In this document: one piece after another, positions 42,512 to 53,320 of the stretch
How positions within the stretch are numbered: the stretch's first letter is position 1
How the letters are laid out: the number at the start of each line of letters is the position of its first letter
The notes under the pieces: model-generated
Databases searched by the model: none
Told to the model about the DNA's origin: nothing
Seen by the model: only the letters and a program-made list of their open reading frames with translations
Position numbers and translations under genes: made by a program
Assembly: GCF_010093595.1 (NCBI RefSeq)
Contig: NW_022985449.1
Coordinates: 617,410 to 681,409 of the forward strand
From: Mytilinidion resinicola
Taxonomy: Eukaryota > Ascomycota > Dothideomycetes > Mytilinidiales > Mytilinidiaceae
Direction: 5' to 3'
Length of the DNA stretch: 64,000 nt

Positions 42512-44153
42512 ATAGTATCTAAAAAGGTATTAAATAGGAAGATTACTACGTTAAATAAGCAGTCTATATTATTCTGTTAATTTTCGGCTAGCTTAGGTTC
42601 TTATTAGGATACTTAAATATCTTCGGTTGTCCTACTTTTTTTAGTGCTGTTAGCGCTGGCCTTAGTTCTATACTACCTTTATATATATTATTATTAGCAG
42701 CTTTTTTCTTCCTAAACTAGGTTAAAGTTATATATACCCCTAGCGGGGCCTAGCGCGTATATAAGCTCGGCCCTTTATTAGTATTATATTAGTATAGTAT
42801 TACCTACCTTTTTAATATAGCCTATAGCTAGGCCCCTTTTTTTATACTATATTCGGCACTATATACCGGGTAGTTTTTTTTATAGTTAGTGCACTTTTTA
42901 GTATCTATTGCTATATATTATTTTATATTATATTCCCCTATATATACTATATATTAGATGTTCTTTTTATAGTATTTTATAATATACCTATAGCTCTAGT
43001 ATCTAAAGCACTATATAGCTATAAAGCCTGCTTTATATTTTAAGGCTATTAGTAATTATCTACTTATTATAAATCTTTTTATAATAGCTTTATCTACTAT
43101 TACTTTTATACGCATACTAGTAATAATTAAGCTAGTGTATCGGCCTAGGTCCTCTCGCGCAGCTTTAATACCCTTTTTATTCTTTTATATTATTTTCTTA
43201 ATAACTAGGCCTAGGTTAATTATCGCGTTAGCTCTAATAATATTATTTTTAAGTATTTAGCTTTTTAGGTTTAAGTTCTTAGGTACTTTATACACCTCTA
43301 TTAGCACTATAGGCAGTTATATATATACTGTTTTACCTAGCACCTATACCTATTCCCTTTTCTTAAGTAGTGCTTTTTTTATAGCCTTATCCGCAATATA
43401 TACCTTAACGTCTCCACTCTATAGCTTTTTTATACCGCTAATTTTTATTATATCCGGTGGTCCGGCTGCTTAAAGCTTCTAGGTAATAGTTATATTTATA
43501 TCTACTGCAGTTATAGTTCGCTCGTTGTTATCCTTAATATAGATGGTGATTTTATAGATATTTATAGGTTGCCCTGCATACTGCCCATTTCCTGCTGCCT
43601 TCCTGTATTGCGCAGCTATGCCGCTTAGCATAGCTAATAGTGTTGTGCCTGCTGCTGCTGCTGCTGCGGCATACGTCTTCCTGTGCGTTGACAACGCGTG
43701 TACCTCCTTTTTCGTGTCCTCCATCATCTTTATCAGCTTTTTCCATGGTGTCTGCCGTAGGTCGTTCGCGGTATCCGAGAGGCCGAACAGGACGCGTCCT
43801 GCAAAGTTGTAGAGGGTTTGGACAATCGCATTTATCTCGAGGGATTGGATTGGCTTATTCCGCAGGAGGTCTTGTATGCCGTGTGCTTCGTTGACGAGGT
43901 CTTGGACGTCCTGGTGGACGTTCTTGATGGGCTTCGGGTTTTGGTGTTGGTTTTGGCGTTGTTGTTGTTGTTGTTGATGCTGTTGCTGGGGCGGCTGCGC
44001 GTTAGGGGTCGCAATTCGCGGTGTACCTACCGCGACGCCGCCGGCACTACTCGTAGGGCTTTGAGGCTGCGTACAATTGTTCGCAGGGCCTTGGATAGCC
44101 CCTAGGGGCCCTCCTTGGGTTGTATTTCCAAGATGCTGTGGGGTCGATTGCAT
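42512..44153 (-). pseudogene. LINE ORF1 (gag-like) of copy B
   Basis: From the ATG at 44153 a 224-codon frame is open to 43479: a Gln/Pro/Ser-rich start with VGTPRIATPNAQP and Gln runs, then VHQDVQDLVNEAHGIQDLL, WKKLIKMMEDTKKEVHAL, an Ala run and INIYKITIYIKDNN. This matches the order at 20435-19700. Further on (43440-42512) the frame is broken by RIP-type stops and the DNA is AT-rich. The expected zinc knuckles are not readable. Confidence 0.75.
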
Positions 44154-44159
44154 CGTGTT

Positions 44160-44508
44160 CTTAATTACGGCTATATATAATATAAGTAATTATATTATAC
44201 TAATTTATATAGCCTTATATATAAGCTTATATACGGCTTTATATATAGTATTATATATAGCCTTATATATAGTATTATATACGGCCTTATATATAAGCTT
44301 ATATATAGCTTTATATATAAGCTTACGTACGGCCTTATATATAGTATTATATACGGCCTCGCGTATAGTATTATATATAGAAAAACGTAAAGGTAAATAC
44401 CTAAAGAAAGCTCTAGGCTTTTTAAGCTAATTAGAAGGTAGTAAAGCGCTAAAAAAAGGGGGTATACGTTTATAAATTAAAGGGTATATAATTAGTAGTC
44501 TTTTTATA
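44160..44508. mobile_element. Truncated M1-family copy (M3), RIP-mutated
   Basis: 44400-44508 reads as a mutated right inverted repeat of M1 (AATTAGAAGGTAGTAAAGC ... ATTAGTAGTC). 44190-44390 is the degraded 12-bp periodic interior (TATATATAAGCTTATATACGGC units). There is no left inverted repeat; the copy is cut where LINE B's 5' end lies. Confidence 0.65.
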
Positions 44509-44524
44509 TATATATTATTTATTC

Positions 44525-45444
44525 TATACTTATTATTATTATTATTTTATTATTATTTTATTCTATTAAGCTATTATAAATCCTATTAAAGTTTATATAG
44601 CTGCGCTATTTAGGCTTATTTATAAGGGAAAACCGTTTGCTGCCTTATAGTATTCGGATAAAAACCTTGCTTTCTATAGTATATAACGCTATACGTTTAT
44701 AGTTATTATATATATTTACTAGAATTATATAGCAGCTTTATAAGCTTTATTATAAAGTAAGCTATTTTAATATATTCTTCTAAATTTATCCAGGTTTAGG
44801 GGTTTTAGGTTTTAGGGCTATACTAATTCCGGGTATTTAGTAAGGTTCGGGGTTAGTATAAAGGTATACGCGTAATTAACTATATATATATACCCCTTTT
44901 AAAGGCGTAAAAAAAAGAGAAGAAAAGGGAATAAAAGCTTATATTAGAAAGTAGTATAGAGCGGAGTACGGTTAGATTCTATACTTATAGCAACTTTTAC
45001 TTATATTATAATACTAGGTTAAATTTAATATATTTCTATTAAAATAACTATTTCTAATACTTTATTATATACTATTTTTTATTCTTTTATAGCTTATATT
45101 ATATAGTAAGTAAGTAAAAAATATTAAAGGGTTTAGTAATTATTACTTAAATACTTTAAAACTTATAAAATCTATTCCGCTAATATATAGCTTTTCTATA
45201 GCTTATTAAGTTATAAAGAACTTTTATTTTCTAAGTAAATTATTTTTATTTAAATTTAGTTAGCCGGTTAAGATTATATACTAAACGTTAAGAAGATTTT
45301 ACTATTTATTAAAAGTATAGAAAGTTAGGCTATAGATATAGCCTGTTCCTTAGTTCGTATAGCTATAATTTATAAATAGAGCTTTAAGTTTATTATAGGA
45401 AGTAAGGCTAAATTAAAAAAAATTAACTAGCTTTTTAAAAAGCT
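44525..45444 (-). mobile_element. LINE 3' end (copy C), RIP-degraded, plus AT-rich DNA
   Basis: 44530-44870 matches the LINE 3' region of copies A and B in mutated form (GGGAAAACCGTTTGCTGCC, ATCCAGGTTTAGG). A TTATTATTA run at 44525-44570 is the complement of the LINE's TAA tail. 44880-45444 is AT-rich without frames. Confidence 0.55.
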
Positions 45445-45452
45445 TTAAAATA

Positions 45453-46290
45453 GGGCGTTAGTACTAGTACACCCTTTAATTAGTAGCCGCACACCCCCTT
45501 TCTAGTAAACGTATACCCCCCCTTCTATCTAATCCTCTAATTGGCTTAAAGTACTTCTCTAAGGCCTCCGTGCCGTAGGCGTAGCCGTATATAAGGCTGT
45601 ATAAACTCTCTATTTTATTATATATTCTATCCGTTTCCTGTATTCTATATACAGCTGTGCGTAAGTAAGGCCGTACGTATATAGGCTATATATATAGCTA
45701 TACGTAGGCTGTGCAGCCTACCCGTTTTATCGTGCATTCTTTCCGTTTCCTGAAGTATATATAGGCTGTTATATTGCTACCTACGTGCCTACGTGCCTAG
45801 GAGCATGCCAAAACAATTAAAACCTCACCTTATTACGGCTCCTCCGCATCAAACCTGGCCCCCCTACATCGCCGCCGCCCCCTCCTGGCTATCCTAATCG
45901 GTACCATACCTTTTGAATCACTTTTGCCTTAGTCTTGTCCGGTTTGCTGCGGTATTTCACCAAGCCGTAGCCCTGCGCTGAGGCGTGCGCTTGCAGAGCA
46001 ATATGCGCTTCCTCTGCCGTAGCGTAGTAGTCTAGCCGTGGCGGCAGGAGGGCCATGGTGAGAGGTGAAGGGGGTGTATTGTGGAGGTGGAGGATGAGGA
46101 TGTGATTGCTTGTGGCCACGCCGCATTTGGAGAGAGCATTTGGAATTAGTGAGCGAGTTAAGCGAGCGAATCGGAGGCCTCGGAGGAGTGCTCCGAGCCA
46201 ATCAGAGGATTAGACGGGAGGGGGGGTTGTACGTTTACTAGAAAGGGGGTGTGCGGCTACTAATTAGGGGGTGTACTAGTACTAACGCCC
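45453..46290. mobile_element. Mutator-like element M2 with about 100-bp inverted repeats and 8-bp target duplication
   Basis: 838 bp. Ends GGGCGTTAGTACTAGTACACC and its complement; the inverted repeats extend about 100 bp and share ACCCCC blocks and the ATTGGCT motif with M1. Flanks: TTAAAATA (45445-45452) and TTAAGATA (46291-46298), an 8-bp duplication with one G/A transition, the size expected for Mutator-like elements. The right half keeps normal composition and part of a transposase-like frame; the left half is RIP-degraded. Confidence 0.8.
45889..46119 (-). pseudogene. FAR1-like N-terminal fragment of a MULE transposase
   Basis: A 76-codon frame inside M2. The C-terminal two thirds (LDYYATAEEAHIALQAHAS, GYGLVKYRSKPDKTKAKVIQ, then KVWYR) resemble the start of the FAR1-type DNA-binding domain at the N-terminus of fungal Mutator-like transposases. 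It stops (TAG) where the first zinc-binding Cys should follow. M2 thus looks like an internal-deletion derivative of an autonomous MULE. Family assignment is from motif memory and needs a profile search. Confidence 0.6.
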
Positions 46291-46298
46291 TTAAGATA

Positions 46299-46740
46299 TT
46301 ATATATAATTTTAGTCTTCCTAATCTCTCTAATATTAGAGAGATAACTCTAACTGCCTATATAGATAGAGCTGCTTTTTAGGTTCTAAATAAGAATCTTA
46401 TATAGAAGCAGAAGAAGGTCTGTAAGAATAAGATAAAGAAGCACTTTAGTAATGCTCGGTAGCTTATGGTTAAGGAAGCTCGTAGGCAGATGATGGACCA
46501 AGAGACAAAGGAACGGGAAAAATTGGATGCAAAGGAGAGAGCTGCAGCGCTACGAGGCAAGTAGGCCTTGTAAAGCTTGCCTGGAAGGAGCTGGCAATGA
46601 CTTTTAATGTATTTACATATGAAATTTGATTCCAATTCACTCATTCAATGATCCCCTGTACGCCACCAATACGCTAGGCGGGGGTGGCTCGATTAGGGGT
46701 CTGGCTCGGCGTGGGGTCCAAGACTTTATGGCCTTATGTA
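46299..46740 (+). mobile_element. Remnant of a Fot1/pogo-type transposon 3' end
   Basis: A + strand frame (about 46381-46564) reads NKIKKHFSNARQLMVKEARRQMMDQETKEREKL and ends RAAALRGK-stop, like the Lys/Glu-rich C-terminal tail of Fot1-type transposases. Downstream, GTGGCTCGATTAGGGGTCTGG (46684-46704) recurs in mutated form at 16616-16636. Only the 3' part remains. Confidence 0.55.
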
Positions 46741-46885
46741 TACTACGAAGTACATACGGCTAAAGGAATCGGGAAGGATGCGCCGTAGAGGCTGTATAGC
46801 CGTGCCGCATCACGTATAACCTCAGGTACGAGCTCACGTACGGCCTCGCGTATGGCATCACGTGTAGAGAAAGGTAAGTAGTAGC
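46741..46885 (-). repeat. Fragment of M1-family element
   Basis: The minus strand matches M1's interior: TCTCTACACGTGATGC, TACGCGAGGCCGTACGTGAG, then GGCTATACAGCCTCT and GGCGCAT, in the same order as M1 26998-27235. No inverted repeats remain. Confidence 0.65.
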
Positions 46886-46985
46886 GCCCCAGTTCTAGCG
46901 TCATGAAGAGCATTTTTATTCCTAAAATAAGACATGTGGACATATATTCTTCAATATCTCGATCGCGATATAGTTATTACAACTG

Positions 46986-49578
46986 CTATCTAGACCCCTC
47001 TCCTGAATAATTGGTCTCGTCACTGCTGCTATCAAGCGACGTCTCTTGTGCTTTTTCAGCAGTTAGCATAGTTCTGACAACGAAAAGCTAGGGCAGGGAA
47101 ATCAGCGATGACTTACCACTCCATAGTTCTGAATAGACTCCAGCACGGTCTATTAGCTTCTCGTGCGTACCACTTTCGGCCACTTCGCCGGATTGGAGGA
47201 CTATGATGAGATCGCTGTCATAAATGGTACGCAAGCGGTGGGCGACGAACACCGAAGTCCGGCTCTTTTCCTTGAGAATGCTATTGATATGCGCCAGGAG
47301 ATTCTGTTCGGTGTAGGTGTCAAGGGCAGAAGTCTATCCGAGAGTCAGTCAGATAGGCATCTGCGGTAGGCATATCAATATACATACAGCTTCGTCAAAA
47401 AAAAGCAGGGGAGGATCCTTGAGGATCAGTCGGGAAACCGCTAGGCGTTGCTTCTCGCCCCCTGTTTAGTTTAGCAATCGAAATCCTCGGGAGGTGCGTG
47501 CTAATTACCTGATATCATCATCCCCCTTTCTCCGACCATGGTATCGTACCCATCAGGGAATTGTTGTATGCTTTGATGTATGTGCGCCTTTTTTGCAGCA
47601 GCCCTAACTTCTTCCGCACTGGCTTCCATATTGCCATATTTTATGTTGTGTTCAATCGTGTTATTGAAGAGGGGAGTGTCCTGGGGCACTACACCAATTG
47701 CCTTCCTCAAGCTTTCGAGGCTAACATCGCGAATGTCTTGACCATCGATTAGAATTCGGCCTTCCTGGACATCGTACGATCTGAAAAGAAGGCGCAAAAT
47801 GGTCGACTTTCCACAACCGCTTGGGCCAACGATGGCGACTTTCTTCCCAGCCGGTATCGTAAAACTCAGATTCTTCAAAATCGGCCTGTCTGGTCGATAG
47901 CCGAATTTGACATTTTCAAATCGAATCTCACCACCAGTGAGAAGTAAAGGTTTAACATCTTTCGGTTCCTTGACGGCCACGTTGACCTTTTGCAGGTTGA
48001 AAAGCGTCTCCATATCCAGGAGACTCTGGCGAAGTTCACGGTACACTGAACCTAAGAAGTTCAAAGGCACTGAAAGCTGAAACACAAGCTGGTTCACCAT
48101 GACCAAATCGCCCACGGTTAAGGACCCGGTAGCCACACCATCTGCGGCTAAGAACATCATGGCAGTAAGAGCGCTCGAAAAAATGAGGTTCTGTCCAGAG
48201 TTGAGGAGAGCTAACGATGTTGCTACTTTGATGGAAGCATGTTCGTAAGATTGGAGGGCTTTGTCGTAACGGCCTACTTCATATTTCTCATTATTGAAGT
48301 ACTGCCGCTTGTTAAACCAGGCCAAACACAAGACTGGTAGAGCAACATACCTTCACTGCTTCATAGTTAATCAGTGAGTCCACCGCAACAGTGGCAGCTT
48401 TGTTGTCCGCAGCATTCGCCTGCTTTCTAAACTTTGTACGCCAGGATGTGGTGAGGATCGTGAACGCCGTGTACGCTGCCATTGTGGTCCCAGTTATAAT
48501 AGCGAATTTGGCGCCGTATTGATACGTCTATAGTGTTGAGCAACCTCATCTAAACATAGACTGCTATATGGATGGAGCTTACTAGGATACCGCAGACCAA
48601 GGAGATCTCGAGGGCGGTAGGCAGAATATGAAAGACCATTGAGCTTAGTAAAAAGCTGATACCCTTGGTACCGCGGTCGATAGCTCTAGTCAGACCGCCA
48701 GTCTGGCGGGATAGGTGGAAGTTCAGGTCGAGCCGCAGCAGATGCTCAAAGACACTGCAGGCAACTTTGCGGATAGCCTTCTGTGCGACACTAGCGAATA
48801 TCGCATTTCGTACCTCCTGAAAAAGGGTGGCCCCTATTCTTGTCACACCATCTACAATGATCACTCATTAGCCGTTGTAACGTAGACCAGCATTTGAAAA
48901 GCTTACACGCCAAAATCATGGATCCAGCCACTGTCCACGCAGTCCCGCCTATGGCAACGAAATCAATGTTCATCGAGTCTACGATACTCTTGAAGTAGAA
49001 TGGTACTTGAACGTTCAGAATCTAGCGAATTATTTAGTAGTGGCCCATTTGCGCCTGGGGTGTGTATCAATCACACCTTTGCTCCGACAAGTAGCCCAAC
49101 AGACAGTCCCACCCGAAAGCGCGTCCCAAGATTATCCTTTCAAGCATTAGAGCCCCTCATCACAGCAGAAGTCGGGCACTACCTTTGGCCACAGATATCT
49201 AGACATTTCCTTCATGATTGCCCAGTCTGCTTTACGCTGCTCTTTGTTTGACACAACCTGCTCTGCCAGAAGCGGGTCCTTCCTAGTAGCCTCTGTCGCC
49301 GGCTTCTTCTCCAAAGACTCCGGCTTCTTCTCCAAAGACTCCGGCTTCTTCTCCAAAGAGTCTGGCTTCACGTTGTCGACAGCCTCTGGGGTTGGGCCTG
49401 GTGGCCGTTGACCATGGCTTTGTTTTCTGTGAGGAGGGCTGGTCGCAAAGACTCGGAGGGTCGGGAGGAGGAGGAGATTGCTTCGGCGGTATGCATTGCG
49501 TTGTTTCAAGGCGCCAGCATAGCTCAATCGCGCAGTTGGCCGTGGAAGGAGAGCCCGCGTGAATGAGCGTGCTAGCAT
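46986..49578 (-). CDS. ATM1: Mitochondrial ABC transporter ATM1 (iron-sulfur cluster export)
   Basis: Nine exons (49183-49578, 49077-49136, 48907-49021, 48583-48851, 48351-48527, 47509-48301, 47388-47461, 47117-47333, 46986-47050), GT-AG introns of 46-66 bp, 721 residues. An inner-membrane half-transporter that exports a sulfur/glutathione compound for cytosolic Fe-S assembly. Seen: a mitochondrial presequence ([20 protein letters not shown]); a linker with three SLEKKPE-type repeats; six TM segments, with [35 protein letters not shown] and NYEAVKYFNNE characteristic of Atm1; then the nucleotide-binding domain: Walker [11 protein letters not shown]-loop VPQDTPLFN, signature ISGGEKQR, Walker B LLFFDEATSALD and H-loop VAHRL. 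It is intact although its 3' end lies only about 100 bp from transposon debris. Divergent from AIM24. Confidence 0.95.
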
Positions 49579-49843
49579 CGTCAGTGCGGACTAGGTGGCA
49601 TATGAAAGCATTGGCAAGGTCACTCGTGCGCTGGGAAGCTGTATCCCGAGTGGCTGTCTGCCATGGAGCTGGGGCTCTACACACGGACGCGAGGGTTGAG
49701 GCGAGAAAGCTTGCTGATGCCGCGATCTCGGTCGCCCTCCCGCTGTTTGTAGCGTTTGCAAGTTAGCCCTACGCGACTGTCGTTCCCAGCCCGAACACCG
49801 GGAGCTTCACGAGCAGCAAACTTCTGTCCAGCAGCCGGCAGCG
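49579..49843. promoter_or_regulatory. Divergent promoter of ATM1 and AIM24
   Basis: Only 265 bases separate the start codons of two nuclear genes for mitochondrial proteins transcribed away from each other, so promoter sharing is likely. No specific site is claimed. Confidence 0.55.
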
Positions 49844-51294
49844 ATGCCCTCCGCCCATTCATCACTGCGATGTATGGCGAGCGGGCGCTTCGTGAGCTCT
49901 GCTCGCCTGTATGCGTCAATTGGCCGCAACAGATTTGTCCATATCAGTTCCACACCTTCGATATCGCCGATTGTCGACCAGGAACTTAGCCCTGGCAATG
50001 CCACTGGCTCTTCTCCCGCTCCAGGTATCCTACTATTCGTTCAAACTGGCGTGCTCCGCAGACTCGCTGACCAATATCATAGATGCTCGATTCGAAGTGA
50101 TCGGGTCGCCCTTTTCTTTACTTTCTGTGTCGTTGTCCGCATCGGAAAATCTGTATACTCGCAGAGGGACCCTAGTGGGTGTTAGCGGGGCAGCGGAGAA
50201 TGTAAGAGATCATGAAAAGCCGACCATACGAGGGACTAAGATATGACATAGACTGTTTCCACCCTGTCCCTTCTGGAGCCCTTCAGGCGTGCCTTTCTGG
50301 GTATCCCATTCCTCTACCAACGAGTACGCCGCGATTCCAACCCATTTACACAATGGTCTCTGACAGCAAAAGATATCTTCCACCACCCCGATCTCGACTC
50401 TCATCTCCACCAAGTCTCTAATATCGTCATTCGCGGTAGTGCATCTCGATGGCCGGGATGACTGGGTGGTAGCACAACGCAACGCGCTGCTAGCATGGAC
50501 AGGCCACGCGCTCTCTGTAAAGCCGAAGCTCAACACCCAATTGGTATGTTCAGAAAACACATCCTTCAACGGCAGCACTCTAACCGTTGAAGAGTGTAGC
50601 ACATTGGGGCAATTCACAGGTGACTGGTAGAGGATTGATGGCTCTTGTAGGAAAGGGCCAGGTGTATCAAGTCCAGCTCAAGGCTGGAGAAAGCTATATC
50701 GTGCATCCTAGGTATGTATTCTTTCTAATCACTGGGGTTAAGACTTACCCGTTGCAGTCACGTCGTAGCATATGTCCTTGGTTCGAAACCACCGCTTCCT
50801 TACAGATTCAAGTCAACTGCCTTGCGCTTTCAAATTCCAAAATATGACTTCGGTCCACTGGTAGAGAGCAGCAAATTCTTGAAGACCATGGCGGAGACAG
50901 CGACCTGGAGGACCATCACTGGAGTTCTCTTCGCCTGGAGGACCTGGTTGAGAAGATCTATCTGGGGAGACAGGGTAAGCACACTCGAACGGCTGCTCGT
51001 GAAGAATTTTTAACTAAACATGATTGCTACTAGCTATTCCTCGAGTTTCATGGCCCGTCAACACTGCTCATGCAATCGCGAGGCTCAAGCATACGAGATG
51101 TCCTGACGGCACGCGATGTGAATGAGATCGCGGACAGCCCGCCTGGGCCTACATCGTCTAGAAAGAGTGCAGACATTAGCGAAAAGAGCGCAAGTGCTCC
51201 AGCTTCTTCTGTACCGATACCACAGGAATCGAGTACACGAGTGCATTATGCTACGGTGGGACGGGATGGGAAGGTCAAGATTGACGATACATAG
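49844..51294 (+). CDS. AIM24: AIM24 family mitochondrial protein
   Basis: Seven exons (49844-50024, 50083-50201, 50252-50323, 50373-50543, 50593-50711, 50758-50974, 51034-51294), all GT-AG, 379 residues. Aim24 is a mitochondrial inner-membrane-associated protein that supports MICOS integrity and respiratory function in yeast. Seen: a basic presequence ([22 protein letters not shown]); the AIM24 core opening [21 protein letters not shown], then [57 protein letters not shown], and near the end [17 protein letters not shown] and ARDVNEIAD. Exon joins were fixed by these motifs. The start could also be the in-frame ATG at 49874. The C-terminal Ser-rich tail is less conserved. Confidence 0.92.
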
Positions 51295-51707
51295 GTTTTG
51301 TGTTGCATCCAGAGACCTTCCAAGGTTGAGCCGTTTGTCTCGTCCTTGTAATATAACCAAGTGTACAACATGTATGTAAAAATCGAGGGAATGTGTAATC
51401 TGCTATGGTACTAGCGGCTAGGATCATGCTCCTACAGATTCACGCCTGATTAGCCTTTGCCACGTCATGTCAAGCACAGCAGGAACAGTCAACGCGATTC
51501 AGTCGTAGTGTCAACTCATGTCGATTCATAGCAGAAGTATGCTTCCCTAAAGCCATAGGCCGTTGCATATCAATTTCTGCCCACTAAAGTTTGGGCATGT
51601 CCAGAGGTGACTCCGCTCTCTTGTCCACCAAGCCTCTCCATTATCCCACTTGCTATCGATTGTGGGACGACTCCGTCCGAGCCGGAGGGCTTCGAGGCAT
51701 GGACCGC
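51295..51707. other. Convergent intergenic region, AIM24 / eIF1
   Basis: 413 bases between two converging 3' ends; probable 3' UTRs, nothing else seen. Confidence 0.5.
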
Positions 51708-52301
51708 TTAGAAACCGTGGACCTTGACAGACACAGTAATTAGCACCATAACCGACACGCCAGCCTTGCATGCTTCTTACCTTGATGGTCTTCGCATCCA
51801 GCTCTAGGCCTTCCTTCTTATCGACAAGGAAGTCGTGGACATCTTTGCGCTGGTCGCCTTGGAGTTGGATCACCTCGCCCATCTCCGTGTCATTGACGAT
51901 CGTGCCATTGCAAGCGAACTTTTTCTTGATGACCTTGAGGATCTTCTTCTGGTCGAATTTCTTGGGCAGCCCTTGCACTGTGGTCAGGGTTTTCCGTCCA
52001 TTACGCTCTGGTGCTGGTTGTCAGTCAAGTTCGCGGTAGCTATGCATGAGGCGTCGTACGTTGGATGCGTATGTGGATGTAATTCTGAGACTGCTGGGTT
52101 TCGCCAGGCTCGGACTCGGCCTCGGCGAAAGGGTCTATGTGCACAGTCAGCAAAACACACTAGGTCATCGAGAGTAACGCTGGAGAGGCTCCGCTCGAAA
52201 CAACGGGCCGATGCTGCTGAAGCGCAGAGGAATCTGCGTTGGCGGGGCTGTGCGGGGCTTGCTGACGTACCGAAAGACTTGAGGTTTTCGATAGTGGACA
52301 T
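51708..52301 (-). CDS. SUI1: Translation initiation factor eIF1
   Basis: Four exons (52271-52301, 52060-52134, 51781-52007, 51708-51722), 115 residues, the standard eIF1 length. eIF1 binds the 40S subunit near the P site and enforces AUG selection in the scanning pre-initiation complex. Seen: MSTIENLKSFDPFAEAE; NYIHIRIQQRNGRKTLTTVQG; LPKKFDQKKILKVIKKKFACNG, GEVIQLQGDQRKDVHDFL; and the terminal IKVHGF. The last exon encodes only VHGF, giving the conserved end. The first intron is 136 bp, long for this genome; the acceptor of intron 2 is the second of two closely spaced AGs, chosen because it preserves QQRNGRK. Confidence 0.95.
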
Positions 52302-52681
52302 CAACTCGGGCTTCGCTTGACGACTAGAGAAGGGTCGGGGTAGTGGAAGCGGGAAGGGGGACGCTGGGGTCGTATAGTTGTGCTGTGGATGCGAGAGAGT
52401 GAGGGCAGGGCGGAGGGCTGAGACGGGTGGAGGTGTGGGATGCGCCTGGGCGGCAAACAAAGCTAGGCCGGATGGAGCCCTGGCATGGACGATCAGCCGG
52501 CCCTAAATTAACCACAGCCCTGCGCCAACCCGAACCTCGTCATGCTCGAGGTGCGAGTCACGCCGCACGATCACGCCCGCTCCGCCGTCTGCATCAGATG
52601 GTGAATAGTCTCGAAAGTGACCCTTTCTTGATAGCTCTGGTACAATGTGAGGCTCTGGGCCCTGCTGTTCCCCCCACCCTG
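52302..52681. other. Intergenic upstream of eIF1
   Basis: 380 bases, GC-rich, probable eIF1 promoter and 3' end of the next gene. Open frames here lack domains. Confidence 0.45.
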
Positions 52682-53320
52682 TCACATCCAGCTGCTCGAC
52701 GGCCCAAATGGCGGGTAGTTCAGTCTGTCGCCTCTCCTCTTCCTCCGTGGCTGCTCTTCAATGCAGTCCCAACTCCATGGGACTTCGGAAGCTAGCACAT
52801 CGTAGCCCGCAACTCTGCGTAGCCGCCCTGGGGACCTTCGATCTCGGGAGCCCAATGCGTCCCTAGTGGCCGATCGAGTAGTGCTTTCACGGCGTCTCGT
52901 AGGCGGAGGCGATGCGTATACAGTTCGGTATGCAGTCGTCTCCTCTTTCGGAGCCCTTGGTAATGGATCCGCAATCCATGGCCACTTGAGCTTGCTGGAA
53001 CGCAGGTCAGGACTGAAATGCACGCTTTTCCCTGTCGGACTTGGGGGTGGAGGAGGTGGAGGCGAGGTTGCGCGTTTGATGCCATGCCCACGCAGAGTGT
53101 CTGGTCTTGGATGCAGATGGTGCCTGTGGTGGTGGAGATGGCTCTTGTGTGTGTGATCTGAAGGGAATGCCGTGGTAGGGACTACGATACGGACATGTTG
53201 ATGTCGATGGTGGATCTCTGGCTCTGGGGGTATTGTAATGATGCGAGGGCCACTTGGATAGGGAACTGGAGTTGCTCTTCTCTTGCGAGAAGAAGCGGAG
53301 CTGAAGGTTATCCAGCACAT
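52682..53320 (-). CDS. Hypothetical low-complexity protein
   Basis: Intronless frame of 212 residues. Not recognised. Seen: a basic N-terminus (SSRKRRATPVPYPSGP), a PRIITIPPEPEIHH segment, a His-rich stretch (about 60-72), a run of seven prolines near residue 90, a KSVHFSPDLRSSKLKWPW motif, then Arg-rich sequence and SEVPWSWDCIEEQPRRKRRGD near the end. No signal peptide or membrane segment. The frame is longer than chance would suggest in a GC-rich region but is not proven coding; transcript evidence would decide. Confidence 0.45.
   Translation of the reverse strand: MCWITFSSASSRKRRATPVPYPSGPRIITIPPEPEIHHRHQHVRIVVPTTAFPSDHTHKSHLHHHRHHLHPRPDTLRGHGIKRATSPPPPPPPSPTGKSVHFSPDLRSSKLKWPWIADPLPRAPKEETTAYRTVYASPPPTRRRESTTRSATRDALGSRDRRSPGRLRRVAGYDVLASEVPWSWDCIEEQPRRKRRGDRLNYPPFGPSSSWM

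Larger units (their letters stand above)
30590..44153 (-). mobile_element. Tad-like LINE (copy B), split by a Ty3/gypsy insertion
   Basis: The minus-strand element runs from ORF1 (ATG at 44153) through ORF2 to a 3' UTR and TAA-type tail at about 30590. It is interrupted at 34798-42511 by an LTR retrotransposon. Without that insertion it is about 5.9 kb, right for a Tad-clade LINE. ORF1 start and ORF2 end are readable; the middle is saturated with stops. The 3' UTR (30590-30895) recurs in copies A and C. Confidence 0.75.
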
